Shown in pieces: positions 22,237 through 31,932 of a stretch of 64,000 nucleotides of DNA. Every line of letters starts with the position of its first letter. Positions within the stretch are counted from its first letter, which is position 1. Source of the DNA: Methyloterricola oryzae (lineage in GTDB: Bacteria > Pseudomonadota > Gammaproteobacteria > Methylococcales > Methylococcaceae); contig NZ_JYNS01000008.1 of assembly GCF_000934725.1 (NCBI RefSeq), positions 26,823-90,822 on the forward strand, given 5' to 3'. The translations under genes were made by a program, and so were the position numbers. A model generated the notes under the pieces. It was not told the DNA's origin. It made no database searches and saw only the letters and a list, made by a program, of their open reading frames with translations.

Positions 22237-24579
22237 ATGAACGCAGAGCACATGGAGTTTCTCAACAAAGCCATCACCGGCCACATCGGCTGGCGAATGC
22301 GGATCAACGATTTTGCCGCGGGCAAAGCGGACATCGACCCAGCCGAAGCCGCCAAAGACAACGCGTGCCCCTTGGGCAGATGGCTGTACGGGGAAGGTAA
22401 GGTCTACGCGCAGCTGCCCGAATTCAGGGCGCTGGTAGCCGATCATGCTGCATTTCACCGCCGTGCCGGAGATGTCTGCGGGATGATTGCGACGGGAAAT
22501 GTCGAGTCCGGCGCCGCCCAGTTGCGCGCCGAGGACTCCCCCTTCAGCGCGGCCACGCGTGCCACAGTCGCGTCGTTGCAGCGCCTGCGCGATACCATCT
22601 ACCGCGCCAGCTCTGGCTTCAGCTGGAAGAATGTCAGCGTGAGCGTGCGGCTGGCCGGCGCCTTTGGCCTGATGGCAGCAAGTGAGGTGTCAGCCCTGGC
22701 CCTAAATACCAGTCTTGTGGCAGGAAGCAGCCAAGCCTGGTGGGACACTGTCTTGATCGCGACCGGACTCCTGACAGTCACTGCCCTCGCCTACTGGCTC
22801 GGTAGCGTGTCCCTGCGAGGCTCCCTGGAAAGGATGCTACAGGTGGTGGAAAGCGTCGCGGGTTCTGGCGATTTCAGCAAGCGCATGGCCGTCGAGAGTC
22901 AGGACGAACTGGGCAGAATCGGCTATGCCTTCAACACCTTGCTCGACGATGTGGAAAGTGCATGCACGGAAATCGGCCACGTGATGCACTGCCTGATGGT
23001 TGGCGACCTGTCCAACCGGATCACCGGCGGCATGAAAGGCCGCTTGGCGGACATGAAGCAGTCGGTCAATGTGGCCGCGGACGGCGTCCAACAGGCCATG
23101 GAGGCCGTCCTTGAACTCAGCAGCGCCTTAGATCAGGGCAGACTCAATCACCGGGTCAGCGTTGAAGTTCAGGGCGAATTCAAGCGCACCGTCGATCAGA
23201 CCACCCAGGGCATGAGTACCCTCAAGAAGGTCGTGGACGACATCGGCCGGGTCATGCAAGAACTGGCGCAAGGCATCCTCGATCAGCGAGTCGAAGCGGA
23301 AGCAAGCGGCGATCTGGACGCACTCAAGCAGGATTTCAACCTGTCTCTGGACACCCTGGAAAGCACCCTGAACGACGTGACCCGCATCGCGGCGGGCTTG
23401 GCCGAGGGCGATCTCACCCAAACTAGCATCAAGGAATTCCCGGGCGCCTTCGGCCAGACCCAGCGCGGCGTCTGTCAGACAGTTAGTGCCCTGTCCGGCA
23501 TGATCATCGAAATCGAAGGCATGGTGGAAGCCGCCGCCATGCAAGGCAACTTCAGCCTCCGCTCAAACCTGGATGACAAGCGGGGATATGCCCGCACCCT
23601 TTCTGAATTGCTCAATCGCCTCAGCGAAGTGATCGAAGCCAGCCTCTCCGACTTCATGCGGGTGGCCGGCGGCCTGGCGCAAGGAGATCTGACCCAGAAA
23701 GTCACCCGCCAATACCCAGGCATGTTGGGGAAGACCAAGGACGGCATCAACGGAACTGTCGATCATCTGACCGAACTGGTACAGCACATCATCGAAAGTG
23801 AAAGCCTGGTCTTGAGTGCGAGCAAGGAACTCGCCATCGGCAATGCCGACTTGGCCCAACGCACGTCGGAGCAGGCTGGCACACTCCAGGAAACCAGCGC
23901 CAGCCTGGAAGAACTTTCCAGTTCGGTCAAGGAGAAAAGCGAACACGCCGCCCACGCGGACCGACTGGCAAGGGAGGCCACGCAGATCGCCATAAAGGGG
24001 GGCGAAGTCGTGCAACGCTCGGTGGAGACCATGACCAAGGTAACGGAAGCCTCCACCCGAATCGCAGACATCATCGGCGTCATCGACGGCATCGCCTTCC
24101 AGACCAACATCCTGGCACTGAATGCGGCTGTCGAGGCCGCACGCGCCGGAGATCACGGCCGCGGGTTCGCCGTCGTAGCCGGCGAAGTGCGCACCCTTGC
24201 GCAGCGCTCGGCCACTGCGGCCAAGGAGATACGGAATCTCATCAGTGCATCGGTGGAGGAAGCCCACAACGGCGCTAAGGAAGTCAATCTGGCCGGGAAG
24301 ACCATGCAGGAGGTGGTAACAGCGATCGCGCAGGTGACTCAGATCATGGCGGAGATCAACAATTCCAGTGCGCTGCAATCGGCCAGCATCGAGGAAATCA
24401 GCCGGGCGGTGCAGCAGATGGATGAGGTGACGCAACAGAACAGCGCCCTGGTGGAGGAATCCGCCTCGGTCGCGGAAACGCTGGAGAATCAGGCCGAAAA
24501 GCTCACGCAGGCGATCGCGGTTTTCAAGGTCGTCAAGGAACCCAGAATGCAGATCATGCCGGCACGCCTGGCGTCATGA
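22237..24579 (+). CDS. methyl-accepting chemotaxis protein with N-terminal zinc-binding CZB domain and HAMP repeats
   Basis: The 780-residue receptor starts with a cytoplasmic CZB domain (1-90) whose zinc ligands are visible: H16 in HIGW, C44 in CPLGRWLYG, and H70/H74 in HAAFH. Two membrane helices follow (about 140-190) with almost no periplasmic loop, so it has no extracellular sensor. Then come a HAMP domain and several HAMP-like repeats ([40 protein letters not shown]; about 205-510). The signalling hairpin ([20 protein letters not shown] near 620) is complete. CZB domains sense zinc or hypochlorite and are usually C-terminal; the reversed order here suggests sensing of cytoplasmic zinc or redox state. 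No che genes are nearby. Confidence 0.88.
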   Translation: MNAEHMEFLNKAITGHIGWRMRINDFAAGKADIDPAEAAKDNACPLGRWLYGEGKVYAQLPEFRALVADHAAFHRRAGDVCGMIATGNVESGAAQLRAEDSPFSAATRATVASLQRLRDTIYRASSGFSWKNVSVSVRLAGAFGLMAASEVSALALNTSLVAGSSQAWWDTVLIATGLLTVTALAYWLGSVSLRGSLERMLQVVESVAGSGDFSKRMAVESQDELGRIGYAFNTLLDDVESACTEIGHVMHCLMVGDLSNRITGGMKGRLADMKQSVNVAADGVQQAMEAVLELSSALDQGRLNHRVSVEVQGEFKRTVDQTTQGMSTLKKVVDDIGRVMQELAQGILDQRVEAEASGDLDALKQDFNLSLDTLESTLNDVTRIAAGLAEGDLTQTSIKEFPGAFGQTQRGVCQTVSALSGMIIEIEGMVEAAAMQGNFSLRSNLDDKRGYARTLSELLNRLSEVIEASLSDFMRVAGGLAQGDLTQKVTRQYPGMLGKTKDGINGTVDHLTELVQHIIESESLVLSASKELAIGNADLAQRTSEQAGTLQETSASLEELSSSVKEKSEHAAHADRLAREATQIAIKGGEVVQRSVETMTKVTEASTRIADIIGVIDGIAFQTNILALNAAVEAARAGDHGRGFAVVAGEVRTLAQRSATAAKEIRNLISASVEEAHNGAKEVNLAGKTMQEVVTAIAQVTQIMAEINNSSALQSASIEEISRAVQQMDEVTQQNSALVEESASVAETLENQAEKLTQAIAVFKVVKEPRMQIMPARLAS

Positions 24580-24665
24580 CTCCAAACAGCGTTGAAGGAA
24601 CGACCCGCCTGTCGGCTGCGGTCGCCCCGGAAGACCACACGCCCACTCAGTGCGAGAAGGACGGC

Positions 24666-25505
24666 TCACAGCAAAATCTGCTCGCACTCCTGCACGCTTT
24701 CGGCCACGCCTTCGATCTCTAGGACTTCGATCTCGGAATCCAGCCCCAACTTGCGAAACGCCGGCATGTCGGCGATCTCCAGAGCCAATTGAGGACTTCG
24801 CAGCAATTCGCTCTCCACGAAAGCGATCTGCACCAGGTCGACATAGTCCGCTTGTGGACCTGAATCGCGCTTGAAGTCCAGGTATTCGGAAGCCACGCTG
24901 ACCAGCGCTTGCGGCATATCCCATTTTTCCAGCACCAGCTTCCCGATCACCGTGTGCAGGTTGCGCAGATGCCCATCCAGAACTGCCTTGTCCTGGGCAA
25001 GCTCCGGAAAGCGCTCGGCCAGCGTCAGGATGGGCAACTTGCCGATCTGATGCAGCAACCCCGCCAGCATGGCCTGTTCCTTGTCCAGGTGACCACAGCG
25101 CAACGCGAGCGCACGCGCGACAGCTGAAACGTTGACGCTCTGCTTCCAGATCTCGTGAAAATACTGCTCCAGCACAATCTGCTTGGGCTTGAACAACTGA
25201 TTCATGGCGAGGCTGATGATCAGGGTGCGCACGGTATTGCGCCCCAACCGGGTAATCGCCGTCTGCAGGTTGTCGATCTTCTGCCGGGCCCGGAACAAGG
25301 GGCTGTTGGCAATTTGCAGCAAACGCGCAGCGAGCCCTGGGTCCTGCGCGATGATGCGCGCGATTTCCGCGTCCGAGGCATTCTGGCTGTTGATGGCTTG
25401 GCGCACACTCAGCGCCACTTCGGGCAATGTGGGAAGTTCCAGTTTGTTGCTTTCGACCGCGGCCAGTATGTACTGGAGGAATTCGTCAGTGTTCTTGAGG
25501 TCCAT
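24666..25505 (-). CDS. HDOD domain protein
   Basis: The 279-residue protein is an HDOD (HD-related output) domain nearly end to end: LELPTLPEVALSVRQAINSQ at residues 20-39, DAEIARIIAQDPGLAARLLQIANS, then helices including AMLAGLLHQIGKLPILTLAE. The catalytic HD pair is not conserved, as is usual, so this is probably a signalling scaffold rather than a phosphohydrolase. Such proteins act in c-di-GMP, motility or stress signalling. It is convergent with the chemoreceptor gene and lies 24 bp downstream of ygfZ, probably in one transcript. Confidence 0.85.
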   Translation of the reverse strand: MDLKNTDEFLQYILAAVESNKLELPTLPEVALSVRQAINSQNASDAEIARIIAQDPGLAARLLQIANSPLFRARQKIDNLQTAITRLGRNTVRTLIISLAMNQLFKPKQIVLEQYFHEIWKQSVNVSAVARALALRCGHLDKEQAMLAGLLHQIGKLPILTLAERFPELAQDKAVLDGHLRNLHTVIGKLVLEKWDMPQALVSVASEYLDFKRDSGPQADYVDLVQIAFVESELLRSPQLALEIADMPAFRKLGLDSEIEVLEIEGVAESVQECEQILL

Positions 25506-25529
25506 GCTTCCGGTCAGTCAACCAAGGAT

Positions 25530-26483
25530 TTAAGGGAATGTGTATGGCAAAGGCAGGATGCTCACGGCGGGGCCTTCCGGTTCGCGCCCATGCAATATCC
25601 CCCCGTCAGCGCCGTCCAGGGCTAGGACCGCCAGCAATTCCTGGCCCCCCTCGCCGTCGACAGCCACCTGCACCACCGTTCCCACACTCTGCTCCGGCTT
25701 GCCTTCCAAGTACAACGCATCCCCGCTGCTGAGGCACACCTCTCCACAATGTAAGCGGAACATCCGCCGCTTTGGCCTTCCAAGATAATGGGTGCGGGCA
25801 ACAATCTCCTGACCAATATAGCAGCCTTTGTTGAAGCTGATGGCTTCCAGCAGGTCCAGATTGATCATCTGGGGAACGAACTCTTCGCTAGTTACCTGAC
25901 TGATCTGAGGAATCCCGGAACGCACGTCCTCCAAGGTCCAGAGATCACAGCCTGATGCGCCGAAACCAGGCCCCGGCGCAATCGCCCTTGCGTCGGCGGG
26001 CTGCATGATCAACAGCCGCTCGCCCGGCCAACTGATGACATACCCTGAGTCGCACGCGGCGACTTGTTCCACTTCTTCCGGCACAACAGCCCCAAAATGA
26101 CGGGCGGCAGCCTCCAGATCCCCACCGGCACCACACATCCGCCACGCCCCGCTCACATTCTCAACCGTCGCAGCGGCCCTAAGGATCACCCGTCGCAGAC
26201 GCTGCTCCATGACTTCGGCGCGTTCAAGGGGAAGCAGCACATAATAGGTGCCCGCGCTCTGAAAGGTACAGAAGCTTGCGATCACCCGGCCCTTGGCATT
26301 GCAGAACGCGCCCAGCCGGGCGCGCCCCTTTTCTAGGCCCAGAATGTCGCAGGTACATTGACCCTGGAGCAGTTTCCCGGCGTCTTTTCCAGATACAGCG
26401 AGAACGCCTTGGTGCGGCAGTTCGCAGTACCAGGGTGCCAGGGATCCCCTCCCTTTCACTCCGACCCTGAATTCCTCCTCCAT
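25530..26483 (-). CDS. ygfZ: folate-binding protein YgfZ, Fe-S cluster repair factor
   Basis: YgfZ is a tetrahydrofolate-binding relative of glycine-cleavage T protein that sustains some Fe-S enzymes such as MiaB. The signature KGCYIGQEIVARTHYLG is seen near residues 218-235, and LLQGQCTCDI near the start fits the family. At 317 residues it is normal length. htpX lies just upstream on the same strand with 13 bp between, and the HDOD gene downstream, so these three may be one operon. Confidence 0.92.
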   Translation of the reverse strand: MEEEFRVGVKGRGSLAPWYCELPHQGVLAVSGKDAGKLLQGQCTCDILGLEKGRARLGAFCNAKGRVIASFCTFQSAGTYYVLLPLERAEVMEQRLRRVILRAAATVENVSGAWRMCGAGGDLEAAARHFGAVVPEEVEQVAACDSGYVISWPGERLLIMQPADARAIAPGPGFGASGCDLWTLEDVRSGIPQISQVTSEEFVPQMINLDLLEAISFNKGCYIGQEIVARTHYLGRPKRRMFRLHCGEVCLSSGDALYLEGKPEQSVGTVVQVAVDGEGGQELLAVLALDGADGGILHGREPEGPAVSILPLPYTFP

Positions 26484-26496
26484 CGAACCGGAATCC

Positions 26497-27381
26497 TTAG
26501 CGCATGCTTTGCAGGGCGGCGATGCGCTCCTCCAGGGGAGGATGGCTCATGAACAGACGGCTGAGGCCACCGCCGTTGATCCCGAAAGCGGCAAACTCGC
26601 CCGGCAACGGTTGCGGATCGTGAGCACGCTGCAAGGCCTGCAGGGCGCTGATCATCTTGCCGCGACCGGCAAGATTGGCACCGCCGGCGTCGGCACGGAA
26701 CTCGCGCCAGCGCGAGAACCACATGACGATCATGGTGGCAAGCACCGAAAGCAGTAGCTGCGCGATCATCTGGGTGATGTAGAACGCGGGGCCGACTCCG
26801 CTGCGCCCGTCGTCGCTGGAGCGAGTCAAGGCGCGGTCGACCACGAAGCCGATGACATGGGCAAGGAAATACACGAAGGTATTCACCACCCCCTGCAGCA
26901 AGCCCAGGGTGACCATGTCGCCATTGGCCACATGGCTGATTTCATGGCCCAATACCGCCTCCACCTCGTCGGCGCTCATGTTGTGCAACAGCCCCGTACT
27001 GACCGCCACCAGCGCATCGTCCTTGCTCATTCCGGTTGCAAAGGCGTTCGGGTCGGGCGAGTCAAAAATGCCGACTTCCGGCATGCCTATTCCGGCCGCC
27101 TCGGCCTGGCGCTGCACCACCCCCACCAGCCACTGTTCGGTGGCATTGGAAGGCTGCTCGATGACGTAAACCCCCATGCCGCGCTTAGCCATGAACTTGG
27201 ACAGCATCAGGGAAACGAACGAACCCCCCATGCCAAAGACGGCCGATATGATCAGCAGGCGCGTCAAATCCAGGTTATAGCCGCTCTGACGCAGGAACCC
27301 ATCCAGGCCCAGCAGGTTGAACACGGCGCTAATTAGAACGAGCACCGCGGCGTTGGTCAGGAGGAACAATAAGATGCGCAT
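26497..27381 (-). CDS. htpX: membrane zinc metalloprotease HtpX
   Basis: HtpX is an inner-membrane M48 protease that removes damaged membrane proteins, overlapping FtsH. The 294-residue protein has two N-terminal membrane helices (about 4-25 and 38-58), zinc motif HEISHVANGDM near residue 145 and two further hydrophobic segments around 160-210, with the third zinc ligand in FRADAGGANLAG. Regulation by CpxR or heat shock is known in E. coli but no site was identified here. Confidence 0.94.
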   Translation of the reverse strand: MRILLFLLTNAAVLVLISAVFNLLGLDGFLRQSGYNLDLTRLLIISAVFGMGGSFVSLMLSKFMAKRGMGVYVIEQPSNATEQWLVGVVQRQAEAAGIGMPEVGIFDSPDPNAFATGMSKDDALVAVSTGLLHNMSADEVEAVLGHEISHVANGDMVTLGLLQGVVNTFVYFLAHVIGFVVDRALTRSSDDGRSGVGPAFYITQMIAQLLLSVLATMIVMWFSRWREFRADAGGANLAGRGKMISALQALQRAHDPQPLPGEFAAFGINGGGLSRLFMSHPPLEERIAALQSMR

Positions 27382-27484
27382 AGGCTGTTTCCAGTGGGAA
27401 TTAAGGATGTACCATATTTGGTGACGCAGGATGAAAAATCAAGTCAACTCCCCGCCACCCGTTCCTGCAGACCCCGGAGGCACC

Positions 27485-28600
27485 ATGAAGTTCATGCAAG
27501 GCTTGGTTCTCGGTATCGCCCTTGCCAGTCCGGCCGCTGTGCTCGCCATGCAGGCCGACCGCTGGCTGGAGGCCATCCATCTGCCTCAAGGCTTTCAGAT
27601 CACGGTATTTGCCGATGAAGTCCCGGGCGCACGCTCCCTGTCCCGGGACGAAAATGGCACGGTCTACGTCGGTAGCACCCGTGAAGGCAAAGTGTATGCG
27701 CTCAGGGATGCCGACGGCGATGGGCGCGCGGAAGACGTCCGCACCGTGGCATCAGGGCTTAACGGACCCAACGGTGTGGCCGTGCTCAATGGCGACCTGT
27801 ACGTGGCAGAGATCAGCCGGATCCTGCGTTTTCGCGCCATATCCGGCCACCGCGAGGGGGAGATCAAACCCGAAACCGTGTACGCCGGATACCCGACAGA
27901 AACCCACCATGGCTGGAAGTACCTGCGCGTCGGCCCCGACGGCAAGCTCTATGTGCCGGTGGGCGCGCCTTGCAATATCTGCCTGGAGCAAAACGAAATC
28001 TTCGCCACGCTGACACGCCTCGACCCGAATGGTGGCCAGCCTGAGATCTACGCTCGCGGCATCCGCAATACTGTGGGCTTCGACTGGCATCCGGTAACCG
28101 GCGAGTTGTTCTTCACCGATAACGGACGGGACCTGCTCGGAGATGACGTGCCCCCGGAGGAATTGAACCGAGCGCCCTCCCCTGGACTGCATTTCGGTTA
28201 CCCCTACTGCCATGCCGGCAGCATCGCCGATCCCGTCTATGGAGCGCGCAGGCCCTGCTCGCAATTTCAGGGACCCGCCTGGACCTTCCCGGCCCACGTG
28301 GCGCCCTTGGGAATTCGTTTCTATCGCGGAACACGGTTCCCACAGCGCTATCATCAGCAGTTGTTCGTGGCGCAGCACGGTTCCTGGAATCGTTCGCAGC
28401 CTCAAGGCTACCGGGTGGTAGTGGTAACATTCCGCGATGGACAGCCGGTGGCCGATGAAGTGTTCGCCGAAGGCTGGCTCAGGCCCACGGGCGAGGTGTT
28501 GGGTCGCCCTGTGGATATTCTGGAGATGCCCGACGGATCCTTGCTGGTTTCCGACGACCATCGCGGCGTCATTTATCGAATCACCTATCAAAACCCATGA
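27485..28600 (+). CDS. periplasmic glucose/sorbosone dehydrogenase-like beta-propeller
   Basis: A 371-residue exported protein: signal peptide KFMQGLVLGIALASPAAVLA, then a six-bladed propeller of the glucose/sorbosone dehydrogenase family (GSTREGKVYALRD, DADGDGRAEDV, NGPNGVAVLNGDLYVAE, FTDNGRDLLGDDVPP, VAQHGSWNRSQPQGYRV). Relatives are soluble PQQ-dependent sugar dehydrogenases, though PQQ dependence cannot be shown here. The start at 27485 follows CGGAGG with good spacing; a GTG/ATG start at 27431 would push the signal peptide inward. It overlaps the methyltransferase by ATGA. Confidence 0.85.
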   Translation: MKFMQGLVLGIALASPAAVLAMQADRWLEAIHLPQGFQITVFADEVPGARSLSRDENGTVYVGSTREGKVYALRDADGDGRAEDVRTVASGLNGPNGVAVLNGDLYVAEISRILRFRAISGHREGEIKPETVYAGYPTETHHGWKYLRVGPDGKLYVPVGAPCNICLEQNEIFATLTRLDPNGGQPEIYARGIRNTVGFDWHPVTGELFFTDNGRDLLGDDVPPEELNRAPSPGLHFGYPYCHAGSIADPVYGARRPCSQFQGPAWTFPAHVAPLGIRFYRGTRFPQRYHQQLFVAQHGSWNRSQPQGYRVVVVTFRDGQPVADEVFAEGWLRPTGEVLGRPVDILEMPDGSLLVSDDHRGVIYRITYQNP

Positions 28601-29343
28601 GCGAAGCGCATCATCATTCTGCCGAAACGCTGTTTGCCGGGCCGATTGGAAAAGAGTACGACATGCTGAAACGGGTCTGCCCCGCCGCTGCCACCATCAG
28701 CCAGCGCGTGGCCGACTTCGTGGCCGGTTGGACGTCCCCACTGGACGGACAACCCCTGAGCGCGGTGGAGATCGGTTGCGGGACCGGCATCACCAGTGCC
28801 GCCCTGCTGCAATCGCGCGACGATCTGATCCTGCAGGCCCTGGACAACGAACCGACCATGCTGGATCAGGCACGTGTGAACCTGGCGCGCTGGGTTGAAG
28901 CAGGACGCATCGAGCTCCGCGAAACCGACGCCTTGAGCGGGCTGCGCGCGCTCGCCGATGCAAGCGTCGATCTGGTGGCCTCCGGTTATGCACTGCACAA
29001 TTTCCTGCAGGGCTATCGCCGCGCGGTCATCACCGAGATAAGGCGGGTGCTACGTCCCGGCGGACTTTTCCTCAACGGCGACCGCTACGCCCTCGACGAC
29101 ACGCGCGAGCACACGCGTCTGACCCAGGAGGAAGTAGCCCACTGGTTCCGGGTCTTCACCGACATGGGGCGCACCGACCTGCTCGAGCACTGGGTGGTGC
29201 ACCTGTTCAGTGACGAATCGCCCGATCACATCATGCGCCTGACACCCGCGCTGGAAAACCTGCGGGAAGCGGGCTTCGACCGCGTGGATATCCACTATCG
29301 CGAGGGCGTCAACGCCCTGGTCAGCGCGGTGAAGCCCCACTGA
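28597..29343 (+). CDS. class I SAM-dependent methyltransferase
   Basis: The 248-residue protein has motif I VEIGCGTGITSAAL (near 52), an acidic second strand LQALDNEPTMLDQA, motif IV DLVASGYALHNF and post-motif LRPGGLFLNGDRYA. This is the Rossmann fold of class I methyltransferases; the resemblance to UbiE and CmoA types is general and the substrate unknown. It is translationally coupled to the propeller dehydrogenase upstream (ATGA) and lies 58 bp before radA. Confidence 0.8.
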   Translation: MSEAHHHSAETLFAGPIGKEYDMLKRVCPAAATISQRVADFVAGWTSPLDGQPLSAVEIGCGTGITSAALLQSRDDLILQALDNEPTMLDQARVNLARWVEAGRIELRETDALSGLRALADASVDLVASGYALHNFLQGYRRAVITEIRRVLRPGGLFLNGDRYALDDTREHTRLTQEEVAHWFRVFTDMGRTDLLEHWVVHLFSDESPDHIMRLTPALENLREAGFDRVDIHYREGVNALVSAVKPH

Positions 29344-29401
29344 GGCCGTGAGGCGGCAGCGAGCCAGGACACGCGATGCAACAATCAGGCAAGGCTTACC
29401 T

Positions 29402-30775
29402 TTGAGCAAGCCCAAAGGCGGCAAAATCCTTTACCGCTGCACCGAGTGCGGCCACGCCCAGAGCAAGTGGTCAGGCCAATGCGGCGGGTGCGGGCTGTGG
29501 AACAGCCTGGTTGAAAGCGTGGAGGAACGGTTACCCGCATCCTCACGCCATGGGGGATACGCCGGCAGCGTTGCCGGCCCTGCGCAACCGGTGGATCTGG
29601 CCAAGGTCGAGACCGAGGAAATCAGCCGATCGACCACGGGATTGAGCGAATTGGACCGGGTACTGGGCGGTGGCCTGGTGCCCGGCTCCGCCATACTCAT
29701 CGGCGGCGATCCGGGGATCGGCAAGTCCACCCTGTTGCTGCAGACCCTCGCCCTGACGGGGAATCGATTCAAGGCGCTTTATGTCACCGGCGAAGAGTCG
29801 CCACAGCAGGTGAGCCTGCGCGCCCGTCGACTGGGCTTGGCCTGCGAGGGCGTGCGCCTTCTGGCGGAAACTTCCCTGGAGCGCATTCTGGGCATCTGTA
29901 GCGAGGAACAGCCGGCCCTGCTGGTGGTGGATTCCATTCAAACCATCTACAGCGAACTGCTGCAGTCCGCGCCCGGTTCCGTGGCGCAGGTGCGCGAGTG
30001 CGCGGCGCAATTGGTGCGTTACGCCAAGCAGAGCGGCACCTCGCTGTTTCTTGTGGGACACGTCACCAAGGAAGGAGCCCTTGCCGGCCCGCGTGTGCTG
30101 GAGCACATGGTGGATACCGTGTTGTACTTCGAAGGCGATTCGGGGCAACGCTACCGGGTGATCCGCGCCTTCAAGAACCGCTTCGGCGCCGTCAACGAAC
30201 TGGGCGTATTTGCCATGACCGAAACGGGATTAAAGGAAGTGCGCAATCCTTCTGCGATCTTTCTGTCGCGCTACGAGGAGGACATGCCTGGTAGCGTGGT
30301 CACCGTGATGCGCGAGGGCAGCCGCCCCTTGCTGGTGGAAGTGCAGGCCCTGGTGGACGAATCCCATCTGGCGGCACCTCGGCGCGTCGCCCTGGGTCTC
30401 GAAGGTAATCGACTTGCCATGTTGCTCGCCGTGCTCCACCGTCACGGCGGTGTCGGCATCCTCAACCAGGACGTCTTCACCAACTTGGTGGGGGGCCTGC
30501 GCATGTCGGAAACGGCCGGCGATTTGGCGGTGCTGTTCGCGGTGGTCTCCAGCTACCGTGACAAACCCATACCGCGCGACTGGATCGCTTTCGGCGAGCT
30601 CGGACTGAGCGGCGAGATACGGCCGGTGCCCGGCGGTGAAGAGCGACTGCGCGAAGCGGCCAAACAGGGCTTCAAACACGCGGTCGTCCCGGCCAAGAAC
30701 ACGCCCCGCGGTAGCCCGGAGGGCTTGCAGGTTATGGCCGTGAAGTCCCTGCGCGACGCACTGGACGCGCTCTAG
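29402..30775 (+). CDS. radA: DNA repair protein RadA
   Basis: RadA (Sms) is a RecA-like, DnaB-type helicase that promotes branch migration in recombination. The 457-residue form has the N-terminal zinc finger CTECGHAQSKWSGQCGGC (about residues 11-28), Walker A GGDPGIGKST near 101, the KNRFG motif near 258 and a C-terminal Lon-like domain (ISRDWIAFGELGLSGEIRP type). The TTG at 29402 (MSKPKGGKILYRC) fits the E. coli length of 460 and has AAGG upstream; a GTG at 29348 would add 18 unrelated residues. Confidence 0.94.
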   Translation: MSKPKGGKILYRCTECGHAQSKWSGQCGGCGLWNSLVESVEERLPASSRHGGYAGSVAGPAQPVDLAKVETEEISRSTTGLSELDRVLGGGLVPGSAILIGGDPGIGKSTLLLQTLALTGNRFKALYVTGEESPQQVSLRARRLGLACEGVRLLAETSLERILGICSEEQPALLVVDSIQTIYSELLQSAPGSVAQVRECAAQLVRYAKQSGTSLFLVGHVTKEGALAGPRVLEHMVDTVLYFEGDSGQRYRVIRAFKNRFGAVNELGVFAMTETGLKEVRNPSAIFLSRYEEDMPGSVVTVMREGSRPLLVEVQALVDESHLAAPRRVALGLEGNRLAMLLAVLHRHGGVGILNQDVFTNLVGGLRMSETAGDLAVLFAVVSSYRDKPIPRDWIAFGELGLSGEIRPVPGGEERLREAAKQGFKHAVVPAKNTPRGSPEGLQVMAVKSLRDALDAL

Positions 30776-30796
30776 GCGCGCCGCATACGCGCGCCT
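30774..30796. terminator. bidirectional terminator between radA and the Rmf-like gene
   Basis: An 8-bp perfect stem, AGGCGCGC (30774-30781) and GCGCGCCT (30789-30796), with a 7-nt loop. It begins on the radA stop codon; a second small CGCC-TTTA-GGCG hairpin follows at 30801-30812, over the end of the convergent small gene. No T tract, but the position between convergent ends supports termination. Confidence 0.45.
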
Positions 30797-30805
30797 CGGG
30801 CGCCT

Positions 30806-30967
30806 TTAGGCGTCGATGTCCTCTTCCTCGAAGGCCAGGAAGCCCTTGCTCCACAGAGCATGATCCTCGCTGCCCTTGGGATAGGGGTTGTCCTCCGGCA
30901 CCAAGCCGTCGATCGCGGCGTTGTAGCCTTCCTCGAATGCATCGCTTGCTTTGATTTCACTGATCAT
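30806..30967 (-). CDS. small protein of the ribosome modulation factor/CrpP type
   Basis: A 53-residue acidic protein. Residues about 10-45 (AFEEGYNAAIDGLVPEDNPYP and SEDHALWSKGFLAFEEE) follow the spacing of the Rmf/CrpP fold: EGYxAxxxG, then an NPYP in place of CPY, then W..GF. Rmf converts 70S ribosomes into 100S dimers in stationary phase; CrpP-like relatives have been linked to fluoroquinolone tolerance. The start at 30967 is set by GGAGGAAAATGAG directly upstream. Unlike Rmf it is acidic, which argues against rRNA binding, so the function is open. Confidence 0.65.
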   Translation of the reverse strand: MISEIKASDAFEEGYNAAIDGLVPEDNPYPKGSEDHALWSKGFLAFEEEDIDA

Positions 30968-31123
30968 CTCATTTTCCTCCAACACAGCCTTCCAGCTGTC
31001 CCGCGAGCGGCACGCCCGGCCACGCGAGGACAATCAAGTCCGCCACATCTGCACCAAGCAAACGCGCAGCTTCCTTCGTCTGCCGCGCGCCTGCCCCTTA
31101 AGCACCACCTCAAGTCGCCAGAC

Positions 31124-31876
31124 TTAAGGCCCCTTACCACGTTTCAGCCAACCGTGTATCCGGTTCAGCAGCATGTCCTGAAGTAAACCCAAGTCGCTCC
31201 CTGCGTCGATTATGCGGAGCTGCTGATAGCCCGCGTTGTTCTTCATCAGCGTCCTGCGCTGCCTGGCCTGATCGTCAGGATCGGGCTGCTTGCCCCCCGC
31301 CACGATATCCAGGATCGGAACCTTGACCTGGTCCAGACCCAACCAGGCATCGTTTGGCAGATCAATCAGCACCACCGCTGCCGCCTGCCCACCGCCAGCC
31401 AGATACTTCACCAGCATGGCGGCGCCCGTCCGCTGCCCGATAAAAACCGGAGGCGCCAGCTGCTTTCCTGCCAGGAAACTCGTCGCAGCCTGCAACCTGG
31501 CTTTGTACTCAGCTTCCATCGCCATGTAGGCGGACACTCCGGCTCCGTCTTCGCGCACCGGAGCAAAAAGTCCCAGGGTGGTCCAGCCGTGCTCGGCCAG
31601 CCCTGTCCGGAGGTGCAGCAGCAATTCTGGATCGTCGGGTGACTTGTCGATCCCATGGAGCAGCACGATGCCGCCTTCCACGCGGCTGCGTCCGGTCTCC
31701 CGCAGCAAAGCCGCGAAGCGGTCTTTACCAGCCGTAAGCCAAATGCTTTCGTCCTTACCGTACCTGGAGGTGACCCCTTGGATCAAGCCGGCCTCCCGGA
31801 CCGGATCGGTCGCCTGGCAGATTCCCACCAGGGCCAGCCATACCGCTAGAACCCTCGTAATCCCGTGTATTTGCAC
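31124..31876 (-). CDS. exported DUF3530-like alpha/beta-hydrolase-fold protein
   Basis: A 250-residue protein with signal peptide (RVLAVWLALVGICQA) and an alpha/beta-hydrolase-like core: GGIVLLHGIDKSPDDPELL near 65, a Q-R-T-G-A nucleophile-elbow position FIGQRTGAAMLVKYL near 145, and AAVVLIDLPND. The nucleophile serine is replaced by Arg/Thr (GQRTG), so catalysis is doubtful. DUF3530 members are uncharacterised. The start is GTG at 31876, after AAGGAGG with 10 nt spacing. A 28-codon frame with its own Shine-Dalgarno overlaps the start. Confidence 0.7.
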   Translation of the reverse strand: MQIHGITRVLAVWLALVGICQATDPVREAGLIQGVTSRYGKDESIWLTAGKDRFAALLRETGRSRVEGGIVLLHGIDKSPDDPELLLHLRTGLAEHGWTTLGLFAPVREDGAGVSAYMAMEAEYKARLQAATSFLAGKQLAPPVFIGQRTGAAMLVKYLAGGGQAAAVVLIDLPNDAWLGLDQVKVPILDIVAGGKQPDPDDQARQRRTLMKNNAGYQQLRIIDAGSDLGLLQDMLLNRIHGWLKRGKGP

Positions 31877-31932
31877 GATTTGACAACCTCCTTCCCGGTA
31901 TCGTTCAAGGTCTCGATTGCTTTAGTGGACAT
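31846..31932 (-). CDS. possible 28-residue leader peptide overlapping the DUF3530 start
   Basis: ATG at 31932 is preceded by AAGGA with 8 nt spacing and opens a frame of 28 codons (MSTKAIETLNDTGKEVVKSC and eight more), ending TAG at 31846, 30 bp inside the next gene. It contains the DUF3530 ribosome site, so translation of one would affect the other. It may be a leader peptide or chance. Confidence 0.25.
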   Translation of the reverse strand: MSTKAIETLNDTGKEVVKSCKYTGLRGF

